Below, in pieces: positions 17,160 to 26,158 of a DNA stretch of 64,000 nucleotides. Location: positions 334,677 through 398,676 of the forward strand of contig JASEIU010000001.1 of assembly GCA_030017715.1 (NCBI GenBank), in the 5' to 3' direction. The position numbers and the translations under genes are program-made. Under the pieces are notes generated by a model. The model was not told the origin of the DNA. It ran no database searches and was given only the letters and a program-made list of their open reading frames with translations. The stretch comes from Candidatus Saccharicenans sp. Its GTDB lineage: Bacteria > Acidobacteriota > Aminicenantia > Aminicenantales > Saccharicenantaceae. Numbering within the stretch: position 1 is the stretch's first letter; each line of letters opens with the position of its first letter.

Positions 17160-17183
17160 AGCGCTGCCGGCGGCGGTTTTTTT
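17160..17183 (+). terminator. Terminator after speD
   Basis: A short GC-rich stem (CGCTG, loop CCGG, CGGCG, with one G-T pair) is followed by a run of seven T (17177-17183). It lies 45 bases past the speD stop. Confidence 0.5.
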
Positions 17184-17318
17184 CCCCCGACTTTTTAGAG
17201 ATTAACTCCAGCCCGACATCTTTTTGTCCTCGCTTTTGACTCTGGCATAAAACCTGCACTAATCCGTTTAGAACACCTTACCGGACGAAAGTTCGTATAT
17301 AATAGAGGTGGCAACGGG

Positions 17319-19943
17319 TTGCCGGGAGGAGATATTGGGGTAGCAAGAGACTCATTGAAAAGGCTCTGGCTGGCGCTGGCCATTTTGATTTTAGGCTGCT
17401 CGGTCTGGCCGGCTCAACCAGCAACTCCCGAGCACCTGAAGCCCCTGGTCTCCGCCCTGGAAACCAGAAATCTCGGCGAATACCTGAATTTTTGCCTGCC
17501 TGAAATCCGGGAAGAAGAAAGCCAGTTCCTGAGTTCCTATTTTGGTCAGCCCGGCCTGGAAAAGGTGGCCGTTTTCTATTCGGGCGAAAGCCGGGACCGC
17601 AACGGGTTGAACCGAACTTTCTTCCAGGTGATGTTCCAGAAAGAATACTCGGCGATCATTGAGGTCTGGCAGATAACCTACGACCTCGGGCCTGAAGGCT
17701 TGCGCCTCCACCAACGAGTTGTGAGCAGCAGTCTTAAGGACCTGTACCGGCTGCGCTTTCCGGGGAGGGCCAGCGCCAGGGCCCGTAACATACGCCTGGC
17801 CCAGAAGGACATAGTCGTTACTTTTGCCGAGGGACAGATCTTCTTCGATAATCTGCCGGAAGTCGATACGGCCATCATCATTGTCGGCCGGGGCCAGGTC
17901 CGTTTCCAGCCCTCTGATGAGATTGAAAAGAACCAGCTGACCAGGGTTTACCGGAAGCCGGTCTTTGAAGAACCGCTGGAGTATATTTATGTCCGGGGTA
18001 GCGACAGCTATTTCCAGGACAACCTGCTCTACGAACCGCTGGCAGAGTTTCAGGAGACGGTTCCGGAAGAAATTCTCAACAACCGGGTCTACTCCATATT
18101 TGCCAGGAATTATTCCAGGTCTTTCACTCTGGAGAATTCCCTGACCGGGGAGTTGCTGACCTTCCTGCCGCCGTCCGGAGAGACGGTGATCGAGCTTAAA
18201 ACCGTCAAGAGGGGAGAATTCACCTACGTCTACTCTCCCTTCGCGGAGGAAGAAATTTCGTTTTTCGACCGCACGAAAAACAGGTTGCTCAACAGCTATT
18301 CGCCCCAGGAAGAGGGGCAGAAGAGGATGTTTTTGAGGTTCGGGGAGAAATTTGAGGTCAGGAATTATGACCTCGAAGCCAGCTATCGCCCGGAAAGCGG
18401 CCAGCTGGCCGCCTCGGCCGCCATCCGGCTGGCCTCGGTCGTGGATAACCTGGACAGTTGCCAGCTTCGCCTGAACCAGGACCTCCAGATCTTAAAGGTT
18501 GAGGATGAAAAAGGACGGGAACTGTTCTACAGCCGGGACCGTTTCCGCAAATACCTTTATATCTATCTGGCGGAAAGATTGCCTCGCGGTCAGGAAACCG
18601 TAGTGAAGATTTTTTACAGGGGAAAATTAGTCCCCCCTCCGCCCATGACCGACGCCGGACCCCAGATCAGGCCGGAGGAACCGACCATTCTTTTTTCCAT
18701 CAGCAACAGCTATCTTTTTACCCAATCATCCGACTGGTACCCGGCTCCGGTCCGGGAAAAATATGTGAGTTTCCGGTTGCGGATGATCGTTCCCGACGGA
18801 TATTATTGCCTGGCCGGGGGTCGGCTGCTGGAAAAATATTCGGTCAAGGACGCATCCAGCCTCACCGAGCTGGAAAACCTGGGCAATTCCATCTTCGTCT
18901 ATGAGAGCCAGGTTCCGGTTAAGTACATCAGCTTTTTCATCGCCCGGCTGGTGGCAGTAAAAAAAATTACCAACGGCCTGACCCTGGAACACTTTACCAC
19001 TCAGGACTGGCGTCATCAGGCCAAACAGATCCTGAAAGACACGGCCGACATTCTGCAAACCTACCAGAAAAGTTTTGGACCGTTCCCCTTCGACAGACTG
19101 GCTGTCGCCCAGCGTTACTGGCATGCCCAGGGCGGACACGCCCCGGCCGGTCTGGTGATACTTGACCAGCTGCCGTTTTCCCGTAGCTCGGAACTCATCA
19201 TCAACCCTTCCAGCCCGGTCGAACTTTCCTTCTGGCCGGAATACTACCTGGCCCACGAGATAGCTCACCAGTGGTGGGGCCATGGCCTGACCTGGGCTTC
19301 CTACCGGGACAACTGGCTGACTGAAGGGCTGGCCCAGTTTTCAACCATCCTCTACCTGAAGGAGCGCTACGGGCAGAAGGATTTTGAAAAAATTCTGAGG
19401 AAAATTTCTTCTTCGGTCCGCAAGAAGTCCAAAGTCGGGCCGGTCATACTGGGCATCCGGCTGAGCCACATCGATTTCGAAGGTTATCAGGCGATTGTCT
19501 ACAACAAGGGGGCCCTGGCCCTTTTCTTGCTAAAAGACTGGCTGGGCGAGGAAGTGTTTTTCCGCGGCTTACAGGAATTTTATCGGCAATTCCGGTTTCA
19601 GGCGGCTCGAACCTCGGATTTTCGCCTGACGATGGAGCGGGTGTCGGGTCGGGACCTCAAAACGTTTTTTAACGACTGGTTGTATTCCGAGCGCTTGCCT
19701 GAAGTGCGGGTGGAGAAGAGGATTCAGGCGTCGGGCCAGGTCTCCAGGCTGAAGCTGACTCTCCGCCAGCTTAACCGGCCGCTGACCTTTCCGCTCCGGG
19801 TGGTTCTGGAAACCGACCGGGGAAAGAGCGAGCATCTGCTGCGGGTGGATTCAGCCTCCTCCTCATTTGAGCTGGAATTTTCCGGTCGCTTAAAAAAGGT
19901 CAGAATCAACCCCGGAAACCAGGTGCCGGGCCGGTTTAATTGA
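17319..19943 (+). CDS. Exported M1-family (gluzincin) aminopeptidase-like protein
   Basis: About 870 residues with an N-terminal hydrophobic export signal (LKRLWLALAILILGCSVW, possibly a lipoprotein signal ending at the Cys). A beta-rich N-terminal part is followed by an M1 catalytic domain. The zinc motif is HEIAHQWWGH (first His codon near 19254), with the third ligand E in WLTEGLAQF eighteen residues on. GHAPAGLVILDQLPF replaces the usual GAMEN-like exopeptidase loop, so aminopeptidase specificity is uncertain. Starts are unclear: TTG 17319 (AGGTGG upstream) or TTG 17355, just before the signal sequence. TATAAT at 17298-17303 is a likely -10. Probably digests peptides in the periplasm or at the surface. 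Confidence 0.88.
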   Translation: MPGGDIGVARDSLKRLWLALAILILGCSVWPAQPATPEHLKPLVSALETRNLGEYLNFCLPEIREEESQFLSSYFGQPGLEKVAVFYSGESRDRNGLNRTFFQVMFQKEYSAIIEVWQITYDLGPEGLRLHQRVVSSSLKDLYRLRFPGRASARARNIRLAQKDIVVTFAEGQIFFDNLPEVDTAIIIVGRGQVRFQPSDEIEKNQLTRVYRKPVFEEPLEYIYVRGSDSYFQDNLLYEPLAEFQETVPEEILNNRVYSIFARNYSRSFTLENSLTGELLTFLPPSGETVIELKTVKRGEFTYVYSPFAEEEISFFDRTKNRLLNSYSPQEEGQKRMFLRFGEKFEVRNYDLEASYRPESGQLAASAAIRLASVVDNLDSCQLRLNQDLQILKVEDEKGRELFYSRDRFRKYLYIYLAERLPRGQETVVKIFYRGKLVPPPPMTDAGPQIRPEEPTILFSISNSYLFTQSSDWYPAPVREKYVSFRLRMIVPDGYYCLAGGRLLEKYSVKDASSLTELENLGNSIFVYESQVPVKYISFFIARLVAVKKITNGLTLEHFTTQDWRHQAKQILKDTADILQTYQKSFGPFPFDRLAVAQRYWHAQGGHAPAGLVILDQLPFSRSSELIINPSSPVELSFWPEYYLAHEIAHQWWGHGLTWASYRDNWLTEGLAQFSTILYLKERYGQKDFEKILRKISSSVRKKSKVGPVILGIRLSHIDFEGYQAIVYNKGALALFLLKDWLGEEVFFRGLQEFYRQFRFQAARTSDFRLTMERVSGRDLKTFFNDWLYSERLPEVRVEKRIQASGQVSRLKLTLRQLNRPLTFPLRVVLETDRGKSEHLLRVDSASSSFELEFSGRLKKVRINPGNQVPGRFN

Positions 19944-19965
19944 ATCCGGGCCGGGCGCCGGGACT

Positions 19966-21345
19966 CTAAGCCAGCCTGATGTTAATTTTCAGGCGCTTGA
20001 TCATTTCATTCAGGGTGGTTGGTTTTAAGCCCAGCATCTGAGCGGCTTTCTTCTGCACGCCGCCCGATTTTTCCAGAGCGGTCAGGATCAGTTTTTTCTG
20101 AAATTCGGCTGTTTTTTCTTTGAGGTCCAGGCTGGCGTTATCCAGTTCTTCAAACATAGTCTTTTTCCCGTTCAGGAGGAAAGACGGCAGAGCCTCGCGG
20201 GTGATGACCCTGGATTTGCTGAGGACGACGGCTCTTTCCAGGACGTTTTCCAGTTCCCGGACATTGCCCGGCCAGTCGTAATCCATCAGGATTTCCATGA
20301 CGTCCTCGCTGACTCCTTCTACCTGCTTCTGGTTTTCGGTGTTGTAAAGCTCGATGAAGTGCTTGACCAGCAGCGGAATATCTTCCTTTCTGGCCCGGAG
20401 CGGCGGCAGCTCGATCTTGATGACGTTCAGCCGGTAGAACAGGTCCTTGCGAAAGGTCTTCTGCTCTATCAATTCCTCCAGGTCGGTGTTGGTGGCGGCG
20501 ATGATACGGACGTCGACCTTTATGATTTTGGTGCCGCCCAGGCGCATGAATTCCTTGTCCTGCATAACCCGGAGCAGTTTGACCTGGGTTTCCAGACTGA
20601 TGGAAGAGATTTCGTCGAAGAAAATGGTGCCCCGGTCGGCCGCTTCAAACAGGCCTTTCTTGTCGGATACGGCTCCGGTGAAAGCGCCTTTGACATGGCC
20701 AAAGAGATGACTTTCCAGCAAGTCCGGAGGAAGCGAGCCACTGTTGACCACCACAAAGGGGTGTCGAGCCCGGTCCGAATTCAGGTGAATGGCCCGGGCC
20801 ACCAGCTCCTTGCCGGTGCCGCTTTCGCCCTGGATCAGGATGGTCGACCGGGTGGGAGCGGCAGCCTTGATTAAGTCGAAGACGTTCATCATGGCCTGGC
20901 TCTTGCCGATGATATTTTCAAAGCTGAATTTCTTTTTCAACTCGTGGCGCAGCCTGATGTTTTCTTCCTGCAGCCGGCGGTGTTCCAGGGCCCGCCTGAT
21001 GGTCATCAACAACTCGTCGTTCTTAAAAGGCTTCTGAATGTAATCGTAAGCTCCCATCTTAATGGCGGCCAGAGCTGATTCCACCGAGGCATAGGCGGTG
21101 ATGATGATCACCAGGGCTTCGGGGTCGATTTTCTTGATCTGCTTCAGAACTTCCAGTCCGTCCAGGCCGGGCATCAGCAGGTCGAGCAGTATCAGGTCAA
21201 ATTTCTGGTCTTCGAATTTTTTCAGGGCCTCTTCGCCGGAAGCAGAAATTTCGACCTTGAAACCTTCCGATTCCAGGAGCTGACCCAGGACTTCATGGAT
21301 TATGGGCTCATCGTCGATCAGGTGGATCAGAGCATTTTCATTCAT
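19966..21345 (-). CDS. NtrC-family sigma54-dependent response regulator
   Basis: A 459-residue regulator in the order receiver, AAA+, Fis-type helix-turn-helix. The phosphorylation site is D55 (LILLDLLMPG) with K105 (IQKPF). Walker A is GESGTGKE (173-180), the sigma54 contact loop GAFTGA is at 220-225, and the C terminus (GGVQKKAAQMLGLKPTTLNE) binds DNA. Its start overlaps the sensor kinase stop by eight bases, so the two form a pair. It would activate sigma54 promoters elsewhere; none is obvious inside the window. Confidence 0.95.
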   Translation of the reverse strand: MNENALIHLIDDEPIIHEVLGQLLESEGFKVEISASGEEALKKFEDQKFDLILLDLLMPGLDGLEVLKQIKKIDPEALVIIITAYASVESALAAIKMGAYDYIQKPFKNDELLMTIRRALEHRRLQEENIRLRHELKKKFSFENIIGKSQAMMNVFDLIKAAAPTRSTILIQGESGTGKELVARAIHLNSDRARHPFVVVNSGSLPPDLLESHLFGHVKGAFTGAVSDKKGLFEAADRGTIFFDEISSISLETQVKLLRVMQDKEFMRLGGTKIIKVDVRIIAATNTDLEELIEQKTFRKDLFYRLNVIKIELPPLRARKEDIPLLVKHFIELYNTENQKQVEGVSEDVMEILMDYDWPGNVRELENVLERAVVLSKSRVITREALPSFLLNGKKTMFEELDNASLDLKEKTAEFQKKLILTALEKSGGVQKKAAQMLGLKPTTLNEMIKRLKINIRLA

Positions 21346-24187
21346 GGTGGCTTCCTCGAGTCTGGATTTTCAGGCGATTTCGTTCAGACAGGCTGGTAGG
21401 GAGGACGATGGTAAAAGTGGTTCCCCGTCCGACGGCGCTATCCACCAGTATCTGGCCTTCGTGTTCTTTGACAATGGCAAAACTGATGGACAGGCCCAGC
21501 CCGGTTCCCTTACCCAGGCCCTTGGTGGTGAAAAAGGGGTCAAAGATCCGGGGCAGATGCTCCGGTTTGATGCCGGTCCCGGTGTCGGTTATCCTGACCA
21601 GGGCCAGGTTGTCTTTTTGCTGGCAGTCTATGGCCAGCCGGCCTCCATCCGGCATGGCGTCCATGGCGTTCAGAATTATGTTTATGAAGACCTGCTGCAG
21701 TCTTTCCCGCTGGGCGTAAATCACCACCGGTCGCAGGTCCAGCTCCAGCCGGATATTCAGGCTTTTAAGGCGGTAATCGATAAGGGAGATGATTTCTTCC
21801 AGACTTTCTTTCAGGTCCACCCGGTGGTAATATTCGTCGGCCGGGTTGCGGGCAAAGTTGAGCAGGTTTTTGATGATGCGGTTGACCCTCTCGGTCTGGG
21901 CTTCGATCTTCTGCAGAATCTGAAGGTAGTGGGTGTCGGTCAGTTTTTTCTGCAACATCTGGACATAACTGGAAATCCCGGTCAGCGGGGTGTTGATTTC
22001 GTGAGCCACCCCGGCCGACAGCAGCCCGATGGAAGCCAGCTTTTCCGAAGTCAGCAACTGCTGCTGCAGGTGTATTTTTTCGGTGATGTCTTCAAAAACA
22101 ATGATCGTCCCGTAAGCTTTCATCTGGTTGTCAAACAGGGGAGTCCGAGCCAGGTCGAAGATCTTCTTGTCGCCGCGGGCTGTGGTCAGACCGATTTCGC
22201 TCAGCAGCTGGTACTCGGTCTGGGTTTCGGGCGGAAAGATGGCCTGAAAATTATATTTGCCTATAACCTCTGATAGATGCCGGTTCAGAGCCTGCTCCCT
22301 GGCCAGTCCAAACTGTCTTTCCAGCACCCGGTTCCAGCCGATTACCCGGCCGGTCTGGTCGATGACCGCCACCCCGACGGTCAAGCTTTCGATGATGTTG
22401 TCGCTGTAATCCTTTAGTCTCTGCAGTTCCTGAGACCTGATTATTTCCTGGTTGTAAAGGTAAGCGTTCTCCAGGGCCAGGGCCACCGAAGTGGAAATGG
22501 TGCGCAGCAATTCCCGGTCTACACCCGAAAGGTAGGATTCGTCAAGCTTATGGCTCATAGCCAGAAAACCCATGACTTTATTCTCCAGCCGAAGCGGCAA
22601 AATGTGGACCCGCCCTTTTTCCCGGATTGGCCGGAACAATCCCGGTCCGGCCGGAGTTTCTTCGGGCTGGACGAGCGAGATAAACTCGGCCCTCTGTAAC
22701 AGGTCTATTTCGGGACGGGAAATCACCAGGGAGTTGATGGCCGGGTCAGGTTCAGAAGACCGGAGCAGGTAGAATTCTGTCGGGTCGTTTTCTCTGGCCA
22801 GAAACAGGTCGATGTGTTTAAGAGACAGAGCCTTGGAGATGGTGTCCACCAGGAAATTGCTCAGGCGGCTCAGGTCGCGCTCCCGGTTCAGGACGCTGGA
22901 GATCATCAGCAGCGTTCGGCGGTACTCGTAACTGCGTCTGTAAATCACCCGGTCGACCAGGGTCTGGACCAGCTCCGACAGAGGGGTGAAAAGGGTGGCT
23001 CCCAGGATGATGGCCAGCAGACCGAGAAGAATGGCGTTCAGCCGGTTTTCGGAAAAGAGCTCGGTCTGCGAACTGACCACGAAATAAACCATGGCCAGCA
23101 TGGCAAAAGAAATCACCAGGGTGGTTCCCTTTTTGAATAAGACTTCAAAGTCCATCAGCCGGTAACGAGAAATAGAGTAGGCCAGTGTGATCGGAATCAA
23201 TCCCTGCATCAGGACGCTCAACTGGCCCGGGGTGGAAGGCAGGCGATCGCGGAGGAAGGGCACCACATAAAAAATGGCAAACGGCAGTGACCCCAGCCCC
23301 AGGCCGACGACGATCCATTTGAGCTGATTTTTTATATAAGGATTGATATCGCTTATCAGGTCCCGGATGATCAGAGCCAGCGACAGCAAGCTGTACAGGG
23401 CAAAGTGAGCCAGTTCCAGCTTTTCCATTGTCTTCTGAAAGCCCAGGACCTGGGCCTCGGTCAGTCTCGATTCCAGAGCAAGGTTCAACAGAATGTTGGT
23501 CAGCAGCAGGGTCAGGCCGGGGATGTAAAAAAGAGCGACCTGTTTCTTATCATGAATGATTTTTTTCTTCCGGGGGAAGATGAAAAAGAAATTCAGCAGG
23601 AGGGGAGGAAAGGCCAGCAGGGCCAGCTTGTCCAGCCAGTAAAACAGATTATCCAGAAAATCCATCTGGCCGGTGGCCGAAAAAACATAAAAAGAATAAA
23701 GGGAGAAAGAGACCAGGTAAAAAAAGGCATATGGCCCGGTGAACTGTCTCTTGGTGTTGAAAAAGACCATCAGGCTGATGGCCAGAGTGGCCAGTCCCAG
23801 AAGCATCAGGTAAATATAGGTGGAGCTGACACCCTTTTTAGTCAGGTAGAATGAAGGAGAAAGGATGGTGCCGCTCCGCCCCACCTGGTAAAGCGCTTTC
23901 TGCTCCAGACGGTCTATGAACCAGAGGATCTTGGCTAATTCTATCCTGTTTTTTACCGGGGTGTCGTTTATGGAGAACAGGATGTCTCCGGCTTTTATGC
24001 CCGATAGATAGGCCGGGCTGTCCTCATCCACCCGGGCAGCAATCAACCCCGAGGGGCCCTCCACCCAGGAGACTCCGTCATATGGTTCTTTCCAGGCCAG
24101 CTTGCGGGAAATGTTGATGAAACCAAGAATAATGAGAAAAAGCACCAGGAGCAAAAAAGGGTAAAGCAGGCCTCTTCTCATTGCCAT
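21338..24187 (-). CDS. Multidomain membrane sensor histidine kinase (PDZ, multi-TM, GAF, PAS)
   Basis: A 949-residue kinase. Order seen: one membrane segment (about 8-28); an extracytoplasmic PDZ-like domain (about 35-115, SGLIAARVDEDSPAYLSGIK then GDILFSINDTPVKN); a block of about eight membrane helices (125-400); a GAF-like domain (about 440-590); a PAS domain (about 605-720, IIESLTVGVAVIDQTGRVIG); HisKA with the phospho-acceptor H729 in GVAHEINTPL; and HATPase boxes NIILNAMDAMPDGG, DTGTGI and GKGTGLGLSIS. It is an NtrB-like partner of the sigma54 regulator. The PDZ module suggests sensing of a peptide C terminus or misfolded envelope protein, which is inference. Confidence 0.93.
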   Translation of the reverse strand: MAMRRGLLYPFLLLVLFLIILGFINISRKLAWKEPYDGVSWVEGPSGLIAARVDEDSPAYLSGIKAGDILFSINDTPVKNRIELAKILWFIDRLEQKALYQVGRSGTILSPSFYLTKKGVSSTYIYLMLLGLATLAISLMVFFNTKRQFTGPYAFFYLVSFSLYSFYVFSATGQMDFLDNLFYWLDKLALLAFPPLLLNFFFIFPRKKKIIHDKKQVALFYIPGLTLLLTNILLNLALESRLTEAQVLGFQKTMEKLELAHFALYSLLSLALIIRDLISDINPYIKNQLKWIVVGLGLGSLPFAIFYVVPFLRDRLPSTPGQLSVLMQGLIPITLAYSISRYRLMDFEVLFKKGTTLVISFAMLAMVYFVVSSQTELFSENRLNAILLGLLAIILGATLFTPLSELVQTLVDRVIYRRSYEYRRTLLMISSVLNRERDLSRLSNFLVDTISKALSLKHIDLFLARENDPTEFYLLRSSEPDPAINSLVISRPEIDLLQRAEFISLVQPEETPAGPGLFRPIREKGRVHILPLRLENKVMGFLAMSHKLDESYLSGVDRELLRTISTSVALALENAYLYNQEIIRSQELQRLKDYSDNIIESLTVGVAVIDQTGRVIGWNRVLERQFGLAREQALNRHLSEVIGKYNFQAIFPPETQTEYQLLSEIGLTTARGDKKIFDLARTPLFDNQMKAYGTIIVFEDITEKIHLQQQLLTSEKLASIGLLSAGVAHEINTPLTGISSYVQMLQKKLTDTHYLQILQKIEAQTERVNRIIKNLLNFARNPADEYYHRVDLKESLEEIISLIDYRLKSLNIRLELDLRPVVIYAQRERLQQVFINIILNAMDAMPDGGRLAIDCQQKDNLALVRITDTGTGIKPEHLPRIFDPFFTTKGLGKGTGLGLSISFAIVKEHEGQILVDSAVGRGTTFTIVLPTSLSERNRLKIQTRGSHHE

Positions 24188-24241
24188 TCTTCAATAAAAT
24201 ATACTAAATCCAAAAATTTGAATCAATCTGATAAAAAAAAA

Positions 24242-24538
24242 TCAATTCAGAATGTGGCGGATCCCGGCTCTCAAGGCCCAGTTAGTTTTGGATTGCTTGA
24301 GAAGCCGGCGCAGCTCCTCGTCTTCTTTGAGCCCCAGAGGGCTGGTGGTCCTGGAGAGGAAGGTGCTCATGTAATCGAGCCTGGGTTTTTGAACTTCCTG
24401 TGGCGGGACCTGGTCCGGCGGGGTCTGGGTGACGGTTTCCTTTTGCCTGTTTTCCTGACGTTTTGCTTCCTGGCCGGTCATAAGACAGGCAAAAACAAGA
24501 CACAATATCAGCCATAAGCAGGGAACTTTGAATTTCAT
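24242..24538 (-). CDS. Small exported protein of unknown function
   Basis: 98 residues with a clear signal sequence (MKFKVPCLWLILCLVFACL) and a charged, Pro/Gln-rich mature part. A VFAC motif at the end of the hydrophobic core could be a lipobox. I recognise no family. It is 54 bases upstream of the sensor kinase on the same strand and directly behind a good promoter, so it is probably co-transcribed and may be related to the signal the PDZ-containing kinase senses. Confidence 0.6.
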   Translation of the reverse strand: MKFKVPCLWLILCLVFACLMTGQEAKRQENRQKETVTQTPPDQVPPQEVQKPRLDYMSTFLSRTTSPLGLKEDEELRRLLKQSKTNWALRAGIRHILN

Positions 24539-24549
24539 TTTCCAGTAGA

Positions 24550-24578
24550 TTAATAAGACATTACAGGCCTGTTGTCAA
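24550..24578 (-). promoter_or_regulatory. Promoter for the small exported protein-kinase-regulator operon
   Basis: Minus strand TTGACA (24573-24578), 17-base spacer, TATTAA (24550-24555). The predicted start site near 24543 is only about five bases before the ATG at 24538, which would make an almost leaderless mRNA. Confidence 0.6.
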
Positions 24579-24936
24579 CCTTAATCTGCTGCGGGAGCCG
24601 GGGTGAAAATGGAGTCTTCCCGGCTGTCGGTTTCCGGATTAAAGTCCGGACCATAGCATCGTCATCGGCAGCCAGGCACGAACGGAGTCATTACGGGGAT
24701 AATTTAAGCTCGTTACAATTGCCGGGACTACTCCTGTTAGTTAATGAAACTCTTGAAAATTCTGGAAAGCATTGATTTCTGGAAGGTCAGTTTCTGCTCC
24801 TGGCAGAGCAAGAAAGGAAATAACTCTGCCGGGAGCTGTCGGGCCAGAAAAATGTCCGGCCGGTCTGAAGGCTGGCCGGCCGGTTCTCGCCCCGCTTTTT
24901 TCTCGGATTTGTTGCTGCTGCCCATGACTTCTGCCC
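24579..24936. other. Intergenic region, no gene supported
   Basis: Minus-strand frames of 60-70 codons at 24737-24950 have arginine- and glutamine-rich, non-protein-like composition. I see no RNA gene. This is the spacer between two operons that point the same way. Confidence 0.45.
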
Positions 24937-25995
24937 TTATTTCTCCTCAAACAGATAATTTTTCCTTATCCGCAGGCGGGGGAAATTTTCATCAGGCCGG
25001 GAGGGCCGCTCCCTGTCCTGACCGCCATCAACAGAAAAGAAGACCAGGTGGAGGACGGCGCCGTCAACTTCCAGAGCGGCTCCGATTATGGAATTACTCA
25101 GGTAACGGCAGGAAACGCCCAGTCCGACTGACTGGAACCTCTTCTCTTCGCATCGGCTGGCTTCTTCGATGAAGGCTCTGGCCAGGTCAGAGCTGACCGG
25201 GCTGCCGGTTTCCGGATTTTTCTCTTTCTGCCGGCGGGGCTTCTTTCCGGTTTGCTTTTCATACTTCAGGCCGATCGCTTCCAGCACATAGCTCTTGAGC
25301 AGCTTCTGGTAAAGCCGGCTGAAGGCTGTATCTCTTGACACAAATTCTAATCCTACCGGTCGAGCTTCAATGAAGACCATCAGCCCTTTCTGCCCCGGGG
25401 TCAACTGAAAGGCGCGGAGATAGTCTTCCAGGTCCTTTTTTTTTGCTTCATAGATATCGCTCATGGCGGCGGTCGGCGAATCAACATCAAACCTGGCTGC
25501 CATCAGGTCAATATCGTTCCAGATCTTGTCCTGATCGGTTATATAGGCCCTTTCCCGTTCCAGGTGGAAATGGACCTGGTTAATTTTTTCGCGGCGCAGC
25601 AGGCAGTTCATCAGGTGGTCTGACTTCTGCATATGCAGCGAAGGCCCGTGCCAGCGGTGAGCCTCGACGCAACTGACCGGTATGACCACCGAAGTTTTCG
25701 GGCCGACCAGGATGGTGGTGTTCAGCACCCGGTTCTGCTTGGCTCCCCATAACTCTTCGCCATCGAGAAGCAGGACCGGTTTTTCTCCCCTGTTGATGGC
25801 TTTCAACTCCGGTACAGCGCCGCCAGGTCCGACTTCGGTCACTTCAAATAGCCCGGTCTCCAGGGCCTCGGACAGAGTGATATAATCTGGTCCCTGGTCG
25901 AGGCCCGAAGTGATCGGAAAAAGGACCATAGCCTCATGAATCTGAGGCTTCCCGAGTTCCATTCCCCGAAGATATAAATTGACAGTTCTCTCCAT
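24937..25995 (-). CDS. ARPP-1 (DUF6569) family protein
   Basis: 352 residues. The segments LLLDGEELWGAKQNRVLNTT, VVIPVSCVEAHRWHG and SDIYEAKKKDLEDYLRAF match my memory of the ARPP-1/DUF6569 family, proteins associated with ADP-ribosylglycohydrolase and rhodanese-phosphatase genes. No catalytic function is established to my knowledge. No signal peptide is seen, so it is cytoplasmic. The ATG at 25995 follows AAGGAG. It is monocistronic here, which gives no functional hint. Confidence 0.78.
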   Translation of the reverse strand: MERTVNLYLRGMELGKPQIHEAMVLFPITSGLDQGPDYITLSEALETGLFEVTEVGPGGAVPELKAINRGEKPVLLLDGEELWGAKQNRVLNTTILVGPKTSVVIPVSCVEAHRWHGPSLHMQKSDHLMNCLLRREKINQVHFHLERERAYITDQDKIWNDIDLMAARFDVDSPTAAMSDIYEAKKKDLEDYLRAFQLTPGQKGLMVFIEARPVGLEFVSRDTAFSRLYQKLLKSYVLEAIGLKYEKQTGKKPRRQKEKNPETGSPVSSDLARAFIEEASRCEEKRFQSVGLGVSCRYLSNSIIGAALEVDGAVLHLVFFSVDGGQDRERPSRPDENFPRLRIRKNYLFEEK

Positions 25996-26158
25996 CGTGT
26001 TTGCTCCTTAAAAGGTGTAAGTTTTAGATCCCAGAATAGCCTTGAGCCTTAAGCCTAAGGCGGAATCTTTATCAGCCGGTTGACAATACCCATCATCAAC
26101 CCCCGTCTAATTCTTGCCCTGATGCCCCTCTATTAATTAATCCCGGGTTCTCCCGGAA

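Noticed and set aside
24737..24950. Two minus-strand frames of 60-70 codons
   Set aside because: They overlap each other and the ARPP-1 gene end, and have no protein-like composition or clear ribosome site.
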